The notes: generated by a model from the letters alone, not told the origin. DNA of 64,000 nucleotides from Gottfriedia sp049568075 (GCA_049568075.1 CP144911.1), one strand, 5' to 3'; positions 8,101-16,865 are shown, counted from the stretch's first letter. Program-made: numbers and translations.

Positions 8101-9106
8101 ATCCGCCAATATAAGACATTTCAATTTTACGATTTTTATGACTTTCTTCAGTACGGATCTCAGAGTATCTGTCGTCTCTTTTTTCCCATATTGATTGAAT
8201 TGTTGCTGAAATGGATTTATCTGTAACGCCAGTACGCAACATTTTTCTTAAGTCATACCCTTCTGAAGCGAATAAACAGGTGTATAGCTTTCCATCTGTA
8301 GATAGGCGGGCTCTTGTACATGAACCGCAGAAGGTTTCGGTAACTGATGAGATAAATCCTACTTCGGTATTCGTTCCTTTATATCGATATCGTTTTGCTA
8401 CCTCGCCAAAGAAATCCTGCTCTATTGGCTCCAACTCAAATTGTTCTTGGATCATATCGAATAATTGCTTCTTTGAGATAACGTCTTTAAAATTCCATCC
8501 ATTTGTACACCCTACATCCATATACTCTATAAATCGTATTGTAATATTTTTCTCTTTAAAAAAACGCACCATTGGTAATACTTCTGTATCATTTAGACCT
8601 TTCTTTACTACCATATTTACTTTGACTTCTAGCCCTTCTTCCCTAGCTACAAAAATTCCATTTAAAACTGTGGAGACGCTCATATTCATATTATTTATCT
8701 TCATGAAAACTTTATCTTCCAGAGAGTCTAAGCTTACATTTACGCTGCAAATTCCGGCTTCTTTAAGTGCTTTGGCGTTTTTTGCCAAAAATACACCATT
8801 TGTTGTTAACGTCACATATTTAATTCCTTCAATTTTTGAAAGACGTTTAACCAGTATTGGTAGATCTTTTCTTAAAAGAGGTTCCCCCCCTGTTAACCGA
8901 ATCTTTTCCACACCTATTTTTGCAAATAATTTTGCTAATCGAACAATCTCCTCAAAGGATAGGATTTCATCTTTACTCATAAAGGGATAGTCAACTCCAA
9001 ATATCTTTTTAGGCATACAGTAGCTGCATCTAAAGTTACAACGGTCTGTGACAGATATTCTTAAATCTCGTAATGGTCGATTGCGGGTATCGAGAATATT
9101 CTTCAT
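8099..9106 (-). CDS. moaA: GTP 3',8-cyclase MoaA (molybdenum cofactor biosynthesis)
   Basis: A 335-aa radical SAM enzyme that converts GTP to 3',8-cyclo-GTP, the first step of molybdopterin synthesis. The radical SAM motif CNFRCSYC starts near residue 24, RLTGGEPLLR lies near residue 70, the second cluster cysteines are in FCGSCTRARLS, and the C-terminus ends in the catalytically important GG. The ATG follows AAGGGGTGG. It is divergent from fnr and has its own FNR box, so cofactor supply is coupled to anaerobic induction of the molybdoenzyme in this island. No other moa/moe genes are in the window. Confidence 0.95.
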   Translation of the reverse strand: MKNILDTRNRPLRDLRISVTDRCNFRCSYCMPKKIFGVDYPFMSKDEILSFEEIVRLAKLFAKIGVEKIRLTGGEPLLRKDLPILVKRLSKIEGIKYVTLTTNGVFLAKNAKALKEAGICSVNVSLDSLEDKVFMKINNMNMSVSTVLNGIFVAREEGLEVKVNMVVKKGLNDTEVLPMVRFFKEKNITIRFIEYMDVGCTNGWNFKDVISKKQLFDMIQEQFELEPIEQDFFGEVAKRYRYKGTNTEVGFISSVTETFCGSCTRARLSTDGKLYTCLFASEGYDLRKMLRTGVTDKSISATIQSIWEKRDDRYSEIRTEESHKNRKIEMSYIGG

Positions 9107-9136
9107 TTTTTTCCACCCCTTATTTTTTGTACGACT

Positions 9137-9179
9137 ATATTAGCATACAAAATTCTTTCACTGTATGATGTATGTCACA
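9137..9179 (-). promoter_or_regulatory. FNR box and -10 of moaA
   Basis: On the minus strand the site reads TGTGA-CATACA-TCATA (9164-9179), one mismatch from consensus. It is followed 21 nt later by TAATAT (9137-9142), the same spacing as the other FNR promoters here. The rest of the 309-nt moaA-fnr gap is AT-rich. A TATAAT-like stretch near 9330 could serve fnr, which has no FNR box of its own. Confidence 0.78.
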
Positions 9180-9415
9180 ACCTTGTATTTAAACTATTTA
9201 GTATTTATGTTCTAGAATATCTTGTTGGACGATTAATTTATCATTTTGCCAAATGTAGTTTCAGAGCTTTAACGGCAATATTTTCATATTCTATCTCCTT
9301 AGAGTTCTATGCTATTCAATCGCATGGTATTATAATATTAAATGTAATACATAAAATACTTGTTTAAATACATAAAAACATTTATGTTCAACTATAACGA
9401 AGCGGAGATACTTTG

Positions 9416-10132
9416 ATGGAAAAAAATAATAATAGAAAAAGTGACCTTTCAATCGTTTCTAAAGATTTGGCTTCCTTATTACAGTCAATCGGATCAACTC
9501 GTGCAGTAAAAAAAAGCACCTTCTTATTTCAAGAAGGAGAAGATGCTAAAGAATTGTATCTTATTAAATCAGGAATGATCCAAATAAGTAAACTGACTCA
9601 AAATGGTGATGAATTAAATCTTCGCATTTGTCAAAAAGATGACTTAGTTGGAGAATTGACTCTCTTTTCAGAGAATGCGACTTATATGCTTAGCGCTTAC
9701 GCATTAGAAGCAGCAGAAGTGCAGGTCATTCCTAAAGATATTTTGGAGAAAAAACTAATTAACCATGCTCCATTGACATTTGAATTTATGAAATGGATCT
9801 CTACTCACCTTAGAAAAAATCAATCTAAGATTCGAGACTTAGTATTAAACGGTAAAAAAGGCGCACTTTACTCCACACTCATCCGTATATCGAACTCTTA
9901 TGGAGAATTAATAGAAAACGGAATTCTTCTTAATATTCATCTTACTAATCAAGAATTAGCTAAGTTTTGTGCTGCTACTAGAGAAAGTGTTAATCGGATG
10001 TTAAGTGATTTAAAGAAAAAAAATGTTATTGGTTATTCTCCCGATGGAAAAATTATTATCAAAGACTTACAATTTCTTAAAAATGAAATTGGCTGTGATA
10101 ACTGCCCAAAAGATATATGTAACATAGATTAG
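9416..10132 (+). CDS. fnr: Oxygen-sensing transcriptional regulator Fnr (Bacillus type)
   Basis: A 238-aa CRP/FNR regulator that binds DNA anaerobically through a C-terminal [4Fe-4S] cluster. From ATG 9416 the ligand residues fall at C227, C230 and C235 (CDNCPKDIC) and D141, exactly the numbering reported for B. subtilis Fnr. This also decides the start over the TTG at 9413. The cNMP-type beta-barrel spans residues 25-110 and the recognition helix lies in FCAATRESVNRML. Seven matching boxes are in this window, so it is the local master regulator. Unlike B. subtilis, it is not co-transcribed with narK. Confidence 0.97.
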   Translation: MEKNNNRKSDLSIVSKDLASLLQSIGSTRAVKKSTFLFQEGEDAKELYLIKSGMIQISKLTQNGDELNLRICQKDDLVGELTLFSENATYMLSAYALEAAEVQVIPKDILEKKLINHAPLTFEFMKWISTHLRKNQSKIRDLVLNGKKGALYSTLIRISNSYGELIENGILLNIHLTNQELAKFCAATRESVNRMLSDLKKKNVIGYSPDGKIIIKDLQFLKNEIGCDNCPKDICNID

Positions 10133-10200
10133 TTCTCTTTAAGACAATTAAAGTATTAAGCTGTTTAAGCTTACCTTTACGGAATATTATTAATTATATG

Positions 10201-10244
10201 TAACCTTAACTTAGACTCTAAATAGTTAAGGTTATTTATTTTTT
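10201..10244 (+). terminator. fnr terminator
   Basis: TAACCTTAACT (10201-10211) pairs perfectly with AGTTAAGGTTA (10224-10234), followed by TTTATTTTTTATT. Confidence 0.9.
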
Positions 10245-10332
10245 ATTACTTTAATTTTCTATAAAATACTCAAAAATCCCCGTTCTTTTAACTGATTTCA
10301 AATCATCCTATCGCTATTATTAGAGCTAGTTG

Positions 10333-10375
10333 TGTGAAAAGAGTCACAGTTTTACTCAAATCGTTTTTATATAAT
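10333..10375 (+). promoter_or_regulatory. FNR box and -10 of the cNMP-domain gene
   Basis: TGTGA-AAAGAG-TCACA (10333-10348) is a perfect FNR site. TATAAT lies at 10370-10375, 21 nt downstream (box at -41.5). Confidence 0.88.
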
Positions 10376-10416
10376 GATGAAAAAATATGGTCTTGTAATA
10401 TAGGGAGAGAAAAAAA

Positions 10417-10860
10417 TTGTATAAACCTGATTATTTACTTAATTTGAAAAGTCTCTGTTTGTTTCATGATATCAATCATAACCTTTTAAAAAAAATAGTT
10501 GCTGCATCCAATCTATACTTTAGAGAAACTAATGAAAATATAACTATTCACAATGAACAAAATATGATTATCATTTTAACCGGAAAAGTAAAAGTTCATA
10601 TGAAAGAATCGAGTGGTCTTCAATATAAAATTGGCTGCTTAAAATCAAGTGATGTATGCTTTCCAAGTCTCTTTCTGGATACTCATGTTAACAATTCCAT
10701 TCTTCTTGAAGTTACCCAATCTACGACATTTCTAGAAGTCCCATTTTTATTTATAAAAAAATTGGCTTGTAAAGATCCTGTTTTAAAACGTAATATTTTG
10801 CGCTCTTTTCATAAAAACCTTCTAAGTACTTATGAAGAAATTTTCAATTTGATGAGTTAA
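10417..10860 (+). CDS. Stand-alone cNMP-binding-domain protein (ArfM-like candidate)
   Basis: A 147-aa protein with only the beta-barrel part of a CRP/FNR regulator (NLKSLCLFHDINHNLLKKIV..., IILTGKVKVHM, TTFLEVPF). It ends in a helical segment with no helix-turn-helix and no cysteine cluster. Translation starts at TTG 10417, seven nt after GGGAGAG. It has its own FNR promoter. B. subtilis has a small anaerobic modulator, ArfM (YwiD), beside fnr; position and size suggest an equivalent, but I cannot confirm sequence homology. Without an HTH it may act on another protein, perhaps Fnr, or be a degenerate paralog. Confidence 0.7.
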   Translation: MYKPDYLLNLKSLCLFHDINHNLLKKIVAASNLYFRETNENITIHNEQNMIIILTGKVKVHMKESSGLQYKIGCLKSSDVCFPSLFLDTHVNNSILLEVTQSTTFLEVPFLFIKKLACKDPVLKRNILRSFHKNLLSTYEEIFNLMS

Positions 10861-10899
10861 CGAATAGTTAAAAATAAGTTATTCATCCTTCCTACTTTG

Positions 10900-10942
10900 T
10901 GTGATATAGTTCACAACATTACTTTCGATTGATTGGTAATAT
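10900..10942 (+). promoter_or_regulatory. FNR box and -10 of narK
   Basis: TGTGA-TATAGT-TCACA (10900-10915) is a perfect FNR site. TAATAT at 10937-10942 lies 21 nt downstream. Confidence 0.88.
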
Positions 10943-10989
10943 TTAGTTAATAAGTTTTATTATTGATCCATTGAAAGGGGCATCATTAT

Positions 10990-12498
10990 ATGAAAAGTTC
11001 TAAAATCCAATTACCTCTTCAAACATCAAGTCTCATCGTAGGGTTCATGGTATGGGTACTCATTTCTTCACTCATGCCAAATATTCGCCAAGATATTGAA
11101 TTAACAAATGGTCAAGTCTCCTTAGTCACTGCCATCCCTGTTATTTTAGGAAGCATCCTACGTATTCCAATCGGGTATTACACAAATCGATTTGGAGCAA
11201 GACCTATTTTCACCATCTGTTTTCTTGCACTTTTATTTCCTGTATTTTTCATTAGTCATGCTGATTCACTTTTAGATTTAGTTATTGGAGGATTGTTTGT
11301 TGGTATAGGTGGCGCAGTCTTTTCAATCGGAGTAACTTCACTACCAAAGTATTACTCTTCAAATAAACATGGTTTTGTGAATGGAATCTATGGATCTGGT
11401 AATATCGGTACAGCAATAACTGCATTTTCCGCACCTGTTTTAGCGAAATCAGTTGGTTGGGAAACAACAGTCAGATTTTATTTAGTATTACTAATTGCGT
11501 TTGCGTTATTAAATTTTCTGTTTGGTGATAAAAATGAGAAGAAAGTAAATGTTCCGATTGTAAAACAAGTAAAAGAGGTTTATCGTAATTCAACTTTATG
11601 GTCACTAAATTTATTCTATTTCATTACATTCGGATCATTTGTTGCTTTTACAATCTATTTACCCAATTTCTTAGTTAATAATTTTAATTTAAGTCCAGTT
11701 GACGCTGGTATACGAACGGCTGGATTCATTGCTCTAGCAACACTCTTCCGACCAATCGGTGGCTTTCTTTCAGATAAATTCAATCCTTTCAACATATTAT
11801 TGTTTGTCTTTGGTGGATTAACTTTCTCTGGCGTTCTATTATCTTTTTCTCCTACTATTAAACTGTATACTGTAGGGGTTTTATTAGTAGCAGTTTGTGC
11901 AGGGATCGGAAACGGTACGATCTTTAAATTAGTACCTCTTTACTTTACAAAACAAGCCGGAATTGTAAATGGGTTGGTTGCTGCTATGGGAGGTTTAGGA
12001 GGCTTCTTCCCTCCATTAATTTTAACATCTGTTTTTAGCTTGACAGGACATTATGCGATCGGATTTATGGCTTTATCTGAATTTGCGCTTCTCAGTTTTG
12101 TTATTGTAGTATGGATGACTTTCCGTGAAAAATTGAAAACGGAATATAAAATATTAGAAAATACGGCCCAAGCAATGATGGTAACAAATGATCAAGGAGT
12201 AATTCAAAAAATAAATCCTTACTTCACTAAAGTAACTGGCTACAATAAAGAAGAAGTCATTGGGAAAAAGCCAAGCATCCTTCAATCAGGACATCACAAC
12301 AAAGCATTCTATGTACAACTTTGGAAACAACTCAAAGATCAAGGTAATTGGCAAGGTGAAATTTGGAACAAGCGAAAAAATGGTGAAGTTTATTTAGAAT
12401 GGCTGACGATTACTCAAGTGTGTAACGATAATGGCAAAGTGATTTATTATATCGGTCAGTTTTGTGATTTATCGACTAGTAAGAGTAAAATAAACTAG
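10990..12498 (+). CDS. narK: NarK-type nitrate/nitrite transporter with C-terminal PAS domain
   Basis: A 502-aa inner-membrane protein. Residues 1 to about 385 are a 12-TM MFS nitrate/nitrite porter with the nitrate signature motifs GIGGAVFSIGVTSLPKYY and AGIGNGTIFKLVPLYF, and the conserved arginine near RIPIGYYTNRFG. Residues from about 393 to 495 form a cytoplasmic PAS domain (ILENTAQAMMVTNDQGVIQ, GYNKEEVIGKKPSILQSG, WQGEIWNKRKNGEVY). NarK proteins normally end near 395-400 aa. The frame is continuous with no stop at the junction. The ATG follows GAAAGGGGCATCATT. The FNR promoter fits nitrate import and nitrite export for the downstream reductase. A sensory role of the PAS domain is inferred. 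Confidence 0.92.
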   Translation: MKSSKIQLPLQTSSLIVGFMVWVLISSLMPNIRQDIELTNGQVSLVTAIPVILGSILRIPIGYYTNRFGARPIFTICFLALLFPVFFISHADSLLDLVIGGLFVGIGGAVFSIGVTSLPKYYSSNKHGFVNGIYGSGNIGTAITAFSAPVLAKSVGWETTVRFYLVLLIAFALLNFLFGDKNEKKVNVPIVKQVKEVYRNSTLWSLNLFYFITFGSFVAFTIYLPNFLVNNFNLSPVDAGIRTAGFIALATLFRPIGGFLSDKFNPFNILLFVFGGLTFSGVLLSFSPTIKLYTVGVLLVAVCAGIGNGTIFKLVPLYFTKQAGIVNGLVAAMGGLGGFFPPLILTSVFSLTGHYAIGFMALSEFALLSFVIVVWMTFREKLKTEYKILENTAQAMMVTNDQGVIQKINPYFTKVTGYNKEEVIGKKPSILQSGHHNKAFYVQLWKQLKDQGNWQGEIWNKRKNGEVYLEWLTITQVCNDNGKVIYYIGQFCDLSTSKSKIN

Positions 12499-12577
12499 TT
12501 AAAAATGAAGTTTATTCTATATCATACTTGTAAAAAACCTCACTGAAGAAGATAAAAGATCTGATGCTTTACATAAT

Positions 12578-12610
12578 GTGGTCCATTTAATAGGGACCAC
12601 TTTCTTTTTC
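12578..12610 (+). terminator. narK terminator
   Basis: GTGGTCC and GGGACCAC form the stem, followed by TTTCTTTTT. Confidence 0.85.
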
Positions 12611-12647
12611 TGTGATGACCTATGTTTACAATACTCCCCCACCTACC

Positions 12648-12690
12648 TGTAATAAATGTCACAGGCTTTTTCTTCGTTATCTTCTATAAT
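12648..12690 (+). promoter_or_regulatory. FNR box and -10 of the 178-aa hypothetical gene
   Basis: TGTAA-TAAATG-TCACA (12648-12663) has one mismatch. TATAAT at 12685-12690 lies 21 nt downstream, placing the transcript start near 12697. Confidence 0.82.
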
Positions 12691-12740
12691 TAGGAATGAA
12701 TCAATTATCAGCGATAAAGTCACAGGAGGAGATATTCATC

Positions 12741-13277
12741 ATGTTAACTGTTGAATTACACACTATTAGCCCTGATCTATCAATAGAAGATGTTCTTCAT
12801 TTGAGAGGATTTGGAATTCAAGAAGAAACGTATTTTTACACAAAGGGTAACATTAAATTAGAAGTTGTCATAGATTCTGATAAAAGATCTTTAAAAATCA
12901 ATATTCCCCCACAATTAAATCTAAAACAATATACAATCGTACACCATATGATTAAGAATCTTATTCTAGTTCTTAATGCTGAATATAATGATTCTCAAAG
13001 TTTATTAGGCTACTTAACAAATGGAGAAGGAGCATACCTCATTTCAAATTGGGAATATTGGGTTGCCTTTCTTCAAAAAGCGAAACTACGTAGTTTAGAA
13101 GGAAAAAAGGTACAAGTATTCGATGAAACAAATAAAGAAATTGCCTCTGGTATGTTTATTAGCTACACGATGTTTGATCAGTCTTCAAATATTACAGAAT
13201 GTACATTGATTACACACTTTGGTGAGAGGTCCTTTAAAGGAAGCAATTTATTAATTGAAGCAACAAACGAATGGTAA
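12741..13277 (+). CDS. Hypothetical protein under FNR control
   Basis: A 178-aa soluble protein I do not recognise. The frame is open from 12696, but the predicted transcript start is at about 12697. The ribosome site AGGAGGAG (12724-12731) precedes ATG 12741, which is therefore chosen. The N-terminal part is mixed alpha/beta (VELHTISPDLSIEDVLHLRG). The C-terminal 60 residues contain alternating hydrophobic strands (GKKVQVFDE...GMFISYTMF) that could be a small beta-barrel. No cysteine motif, signal peptide or membrane segment is seen. The FNR promoter and position between narK and the reductase operon suggest a role in anaerobic nitrogen-oxide metabolism, but no function can be assigned. Confidence 0.8.
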   Translation: MLTVELHTISPDLSIEDVLHLRGFGIQEETYFYTKGNIKLEVVIDSDKRSLKINIPPQLNLKQYTIVHHMIKNLILVLNAEYNDSQSLLGYLTNGEGAYLISNWEYWVAFLQKAKLRSLEGKKVQVFDETNKEIASGMFISYTMFDQSSNITECTLITHFGERSFKGSNLLIEATNEW

Positions 13278-13355
13278 CTGAATATACTTAACATATTTTA
13301 AAGCGCAAACTCTATTATTGATCTGTTTTTTGTATATAGTAAAATCCACAAAAAT

Positions 13356-13388
13356 AATCCCCCAGTTATTTTTAACCGGGGGATTTTT
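13356..13388. terminator. Bidirectional terminator between convergent FNR-controlled units
   Basis: AATCCCCCAGTTA pairs with TAACCGGGGGATT (one mismatch). A-rich and T-rich flanks allow use from both strands. Confidence 0.88.
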
Positions 13389-13428
13389 ATTATTACTTTC
13401 CTGCATACACTCTATCTGTTAACCTTGA

Positions 13429-13623
13429 TTATTTTCGATATTCTTTCTTTCTCCATTTTAAGTAAGTAAGAAAGCAAACTATAGCAGAAAGAACTCCTAT
13501 AACAGAAAATAACCTAACATGTTCATAATTTTCACCATAAAAAGACTCAATCGTCAATTGAAGCATTACTACGTTAACAATTAAAGTTATAAATATGATT
13601 ATCCAATATTTTTTATGAACCAT
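13429..13623 (-). CDS. Small two-TM membrane protein of the molybdoenzyme operon
   Basis: A 64-aa protein with two hydrophobic segments (YWIIIFITLIVNVVML, about residues 6-22, and LFSVIGVLSAIVCFLTYL, about residues 38-56) and a basic tail. ATG 13623 lies eight nt after AAGGAAAG and overlaps the 3' end of the Rieske gene by 11 bases, so the pair is coupled. It is the last gene of the operon that starts at 18040. I do not recognise the family. It may be a membrane anchor or assembly subunit of the complex; that is inference from position. Confidence 0.75.
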   Translation of the reverse strand: MVHKKYWIIIFITLIVNVVMLQLTIESFYGENYEHVRLFSVIGVLSAIVCFLTYLKWRKKEYRK

Positions 13624-14146
13624 GACGGACTTTCCTTCCAACTGCGTAAACAACTCCATTTTTTACTTCTAATTCAATCAGTGGTAATTCACGCTGAGGT
13701 GGACCAGCTAGAGGCTGACCATTGTCCACGCTAAAGAATCCTCGGTGACAAGGGCACAATAGCTTTGATTCTTCCTTATCATAAAAAACAGGGCATTGTA
13801 AATGAGTGCATTTATTATTATAGGCCTTTAGATTACCATCTTTTGTGTGTACTAGTATCGCAGGTTCATCTGCTGTTGGATAATTAAAGTTTATTGAACT
13901 ATCTTTTGGTAAGTCTCTCAAACTGATAATCTTTTGTCTGTTTAAATCTTCTTTCTTGTTATTAAGGGCAATAGCTGAAAATGGAACAGTTGCTAAACCA
14001 AGAGTAACAGAAGCACCTACAACGGATTTCAGAAAGGATCTTCTGTTTAATTTTAAATCTTCATTTCTGTTTAAGTTATCGATTAAGTTAATCATATCAT
14101 CATTTGTTTCTTTTACATTTCGTTTACCTTTATTTTCTTGAGGCAT
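13613..14146 (-). CDS. Tat-exported Rieske [2Fe-2S] protein
   Basis: A 177-aa iron-sulfur protein with a twin-arginine signal (LNRRSFLKSVVGASVTLGLA, R35-R36) and a C-terminal Rieske fold. Cluster ligands are C113 and H115 (CTHLQC) and C131 and H134 (CPCHRG), with C118 and C133 placed for the usual disulfide. Rieske proteins accept electrons at quinol-oxidising sites on the outer face of the membrane. Here one is encoded between a 4x[4Fe-4S] protein and a tiny membrane protein, which is not standard for nitrate reductases. A tatC gene lies 32 kb away in this window. Confidence 0.9.
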   Translation of the reverse strand: MPQENKGKRNVKETNDDMINLIDNLNRNEDLKLNRRSFLKSVVGASVTLGLATVPFSAIALNNKKEDLNRQKIISLRDLPKDSSINFNYPTADEPAILVHTKDGNLKAYNNKCTHLQCPVFYDKEESKLLCPCHRGFFSVDNGQPLAGPPQRELPLIELEVKNGVVYAVGRKVRHGS

Positions 14147-14173
14147 AGGTACGTCTCCTTTCGCCTTATGTTG

Positions 14174-14716
14174 TTATTCTGTATATACTCCAAAGAATTC
14201 TGGAACATATTCCCACTTATTTCCTTCTTGTGGTTTTTTACCTTCAACGAGATTCATCTGAGATCTTTTTCTACGTAGCTGCTGCATTTCATCGAAGTCA
14301 ATAAAACGAATCGCATCACTAGGACATACAGAAGCACACATTGGTGCAATATCGTATTTTGAGCGATCGTAGCACATGTCACATTTGTACATTTTATTTT
14401 CTTCAAAATCGAACTTTGGAATACCGAACGGACATCCAAAAGTACAATTTCTACATCCAATACATTTCTCTTCCATAGCTGAAAGAACTACACCTTCTTC
14501 TGTTATTTGAATGGCATTTGCAGGACAAACACGGGCACAGGCTGGATCTTTACATTGCATACAAAGCATCGGATAGGTTTGACGACTTTCCATGAAATCA
14601 ACATATTCTACATAGTTTCTTTCTTTTGCGTCATGATCTCCGCATTCTCGGCAAGCTGCTTGACAAGAACGACATCCAATACATCGCTCAAATTCTAAAT
14701 ACATGATTTTATTCAT
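14174..14716 (-). CDS. Polyferredoxin electron-transfer subunit (four [4Fe-4S] clusters)
   Basis: A 180-aa protein of the DmsB/NrfC/HycB type. Sixteen cysteines in four sets are visible: CIGCRSCQAAC, CMQCKDPACARVCP, CIGCRNCTFGCPFG and CDMCYDR...CASVCP. There is no signal peptide, so it is expected in the cytoplasm. It lies immediately downstream of the molybdoprotein gene (22-nt gap). Subunits of this class pass electrons between a membrane quinol oxidase subunit and the molybdopterin catalytic subunit. Confidence 0.92.
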   Translation of the reverse strand: MNKIMYLEFERCIGCRSCQAACRECGDHDAKERNYVEYVDFMESRQTYPMLCMQCKDPACARVCPANAIQITEEGVVLSAMEEKCIGCRNCTFGCPFGIPKFDFEENKMYKCDMCYDRSKYDIAPMCASVCPSDAIRFIDFDEMQQLRRKRSQMNLVEGKKPQEGNKWEYVPEFFGVYTE

Positions 14717-14738
14717 CTATCCCGACTCCATTCAAAAG

Positions 14739-16865
14739 TTATTTATATTTCTCAATCTTCAGTGAGCATACTTTAAATTCTGGCATTCTCGAAATCGGAT
14801 CTAAACATGGATTGGTTAATTGATTGACCGCTAATTCTTTTCCCCAATGATAAGGAACAAATACCGTATCTCTTCTCGTAGCTTTTGTTAATTTCGTTTT
14901 TACAAGCATTTGAGAGCGAGGTGTGATCAACTTTACAAGGTCGCCATTCTCCAGTCCATATTGGCTTGCAAGTGCCGGATGCATCTCAGCAAATGGCTCT
15001 GGACATTGTTCCATAAGAAATTTGACTCTTCTTGTTTGAGCACCAGATAAATAGTGAAACACTACCCTTCCTGTCGTTAAGAACAAAGGATACTCCTTCG
15101 TTGGAGTTTCACCTGCTTCTTTCCACTCAACGCAAGGGAGATTAGCTTTTCCGTCTGGCGTTCCAAACTGGTCTATAAACATCGTTGGAGTTCCTGGATG
15201 GTCTTCGGAAGGACAAGGCCAAAACACTCCGTCTTCTTTATCAATTCGATCCCATGTTATTCCGTAATAATCTGCTTTCCCACCTTTAGTGGCTAAGCGA
15301 AATTCTTCAAAAACTTCTTCAGCATTTTTATATGGAAAATATTTACTTTTGCCCATTCGTTCGGCAATTAAGCTAACAATCTCCCAATCTGGCTTTGATT
15401 CGCCTAAAGGTTCACGTACTTTACGGATTCGAATCACTCGCCCTTCTAGATTGGTTGTTGTTCCTTCATCCTCTGCCCAAGTAGTGGCTGGTAATACTAC
15501 GTCTGCAAACTCTGCTGTTTCAGATAAGAAGAAATCACTGACAACTAAGAAATCAAGCTTCCTAAACCCGTTCCAAATATGTTCTAGATTCGGCGCAGAA
15601 ACTGCGGGGTTACTACAAATAACATGCATCCCACGAATGTTGCCTTTTTGAATTTCATCAAACATTTCATAAGCAGAAACACCAGGCTTTGGCATTTCGT
15701 TTGGATCGATTCCCCATACTTTTGATACATACTTCACCGCTTCTGGATCGGTTAGCTTCCTATATCCTGGTAAAAGATCAGCTTTTTGCCCGTGTTCTCT
15801 TCCTCCTTGACCATTTCCTTGACCAGTAAAAGTAGCAACCCCCGAAGCAAATCTACCTATTTGTCCCCTAAGCAATGCCATCGATGTATAAAGTGAAACA
15901 TTATCTACACCTTTTGACTGTTGCTCAACACCTCTTGCAAACATAACAACTGATTTTTGAGATAGTCCATATATATGAGCGGCTTTTACGATTTTCCCAA
16001 CCGACACGCCTGTTATCTTTGAAGTATATTCGGGTGTAAACTTTTCAACTGATTTCTTTAGTTCTTCAAAATTATTACATCTTTCATTTACATAGTCATA
16101 ATCTACATAGCCATTTTTAATGAGTAGATGAAGCATTCCGTTCGCCAATGCAGAGTCTGTACCTGGCTTTAAATTTAAATGTACATCTGCAACACGTGCT
16201 GTTGGAGTCTCTCGTGGATCTGCTACAATCAGTTTAGCTCCCTTGTCCTTTGCTCTCCACAACCATTGAATGCTCGTAGGATGACACTCGGCTGTATTTG
16301 AACCAGCGATAAAGAAACAATCCGTATGTTCTAATTCAGGCCATGGAAGGGTTGAACCTCTGTCAGTTCCGAGTGTTTTGAGGAATCCACCTGCAGCAGA
16401 GCTCATACAGAATCGACCATTGTAATCAATAAACCTTGTACCAAGACCAACTCTCGCATATTTACCGACTAAATAACATTTTTCATTCGTCATAGATACC
16501 CCACCAAAAACAGATAAAGCGTCTCTCCCACTTTCTTTTTGGATCCGTTTAAAGTTTTCTTCTATAAGGTCTAGCGCTTCTTTCCAAGTAGCTTTAATAA
16601 ATTCACCGTTTTTCTTAATAAGTGGTGTAAGGATTCGTTCATCGTGCTCAACAGTTTGGTATGCTGTTACTCCTTTTGGACACATTTTCCCTCTTGTAAC
16701 TGGCCAATCATATCTTGGCTCTACCCCAACTACCTTTCCTGTTTTCTCATTCACCCGTATATGCATTCCACACTGCATACCACAATAACAACAATGGGTA
16801 GTAATTAGTTTTTCACCTGGTTTTTGAAGGTTTTTAACACCTTCTTTGACGATGTATTGACTCAT
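14739..16865 (-). CDS. Molybdopterin oxidoreductase, probable Nas/Nap-type nitrate reductase catalytic subunit
   Basis: A 708-aa bis-MGD enzyme with an N-terminal [4Fe-4S] site (C25, C28, C32, C62 in CCYCGMQC and MCPKG) and a candidate Mo-ligand cysteine at C153 (RFCMSSAAGG). A cysteine there is typical of Nap and assimilatory Nas enzymes; NarG uses aspartate, and FdhF usually selenocysteine or cysteine in another motif. The element GGREHGQKADLLPGYR resembles the Nas family. There is no Tat signal and no C-terminal [2Fe-2S] domain, so it should be cytoplasmic and fed by the ferredoxin subunit. It overlaps the upstream membrane gene by four bases (ATGA). Substrate nitrate is inferred from narK, fnr and sequence; formate or another oxo-substrate is the main alternative. 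Confidence 0.87.
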   Translation of the reverse strand: MSQYIVKEGVKNLQKPGEKLITTHCCYCGMQCGMHIRVNEKTGKVVGVEPRYDWPVTRGKMCPKGVTAYQTVEHDERILTPLIKKNGEFIKATWKEALDLIEENFKRIQKESGRDALSVFGGVSMTNEKCYLVGKYARVGLGTRFIDYNGRFCMSSAAGGFLKTLGTDRGSTLPWPELEHTDCFFIAGSNTAECHPTSIQWLWRAKDKGAKLIVADPRETPTARVADVHLNLKPGTDSALANGMLHLLIKNGYVDYDYVNERCNNFEELKKSVEKFTPEYTSKITGVSVGKIVKAAHIYGLSQKSVVMFARGVEQQSKGVDNVSLYTSMALLRGQIGRFASGVATFTGQGNGQGGREHGQKADLLPGYRKLTDPEAVKYVSKVWGIDPNEMPKPGVSAYEMFDEIQKGNIRGMHVICSNPAVSAPNLEHIWNGFRKLDFLVVSDFFLSETAEFADVVLPATTWAEDEGTTTNLEGRVIRIRKVREPLGESKPDWEIVSLIAERMGKSKYFPYKNAEEVFEEFRLATKGGKADYYGITWDRIDKEDGVFWPCPSEDHPGTPTMFIDQFGTPDGKANLPCVEWKEAGETPTKEYPLFLTTGRVVFHYLSGAQTRRVKFLMEQCPEPFAEMHPALASQYGLENGDLVKLITPRSQMLVKTKLTKATRRDTVFVPYHWGKELAVNQLTNPCLDPISRMPEFKVCSLKIEKYK

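Noticed and set aside
7888..8194. Small plus-strand frames between hcp and moaA
   Set aside because: They cover two terminators and a decayed noncoding repeat and have no ribosome sites.
8211..8990. 259-aa frame antisense to moaA
   Set aside because: It is a shadow of moaA with serine/phenylalanine-rich low-sense composition, no ribosome site and full overlap with a well-supported gene.
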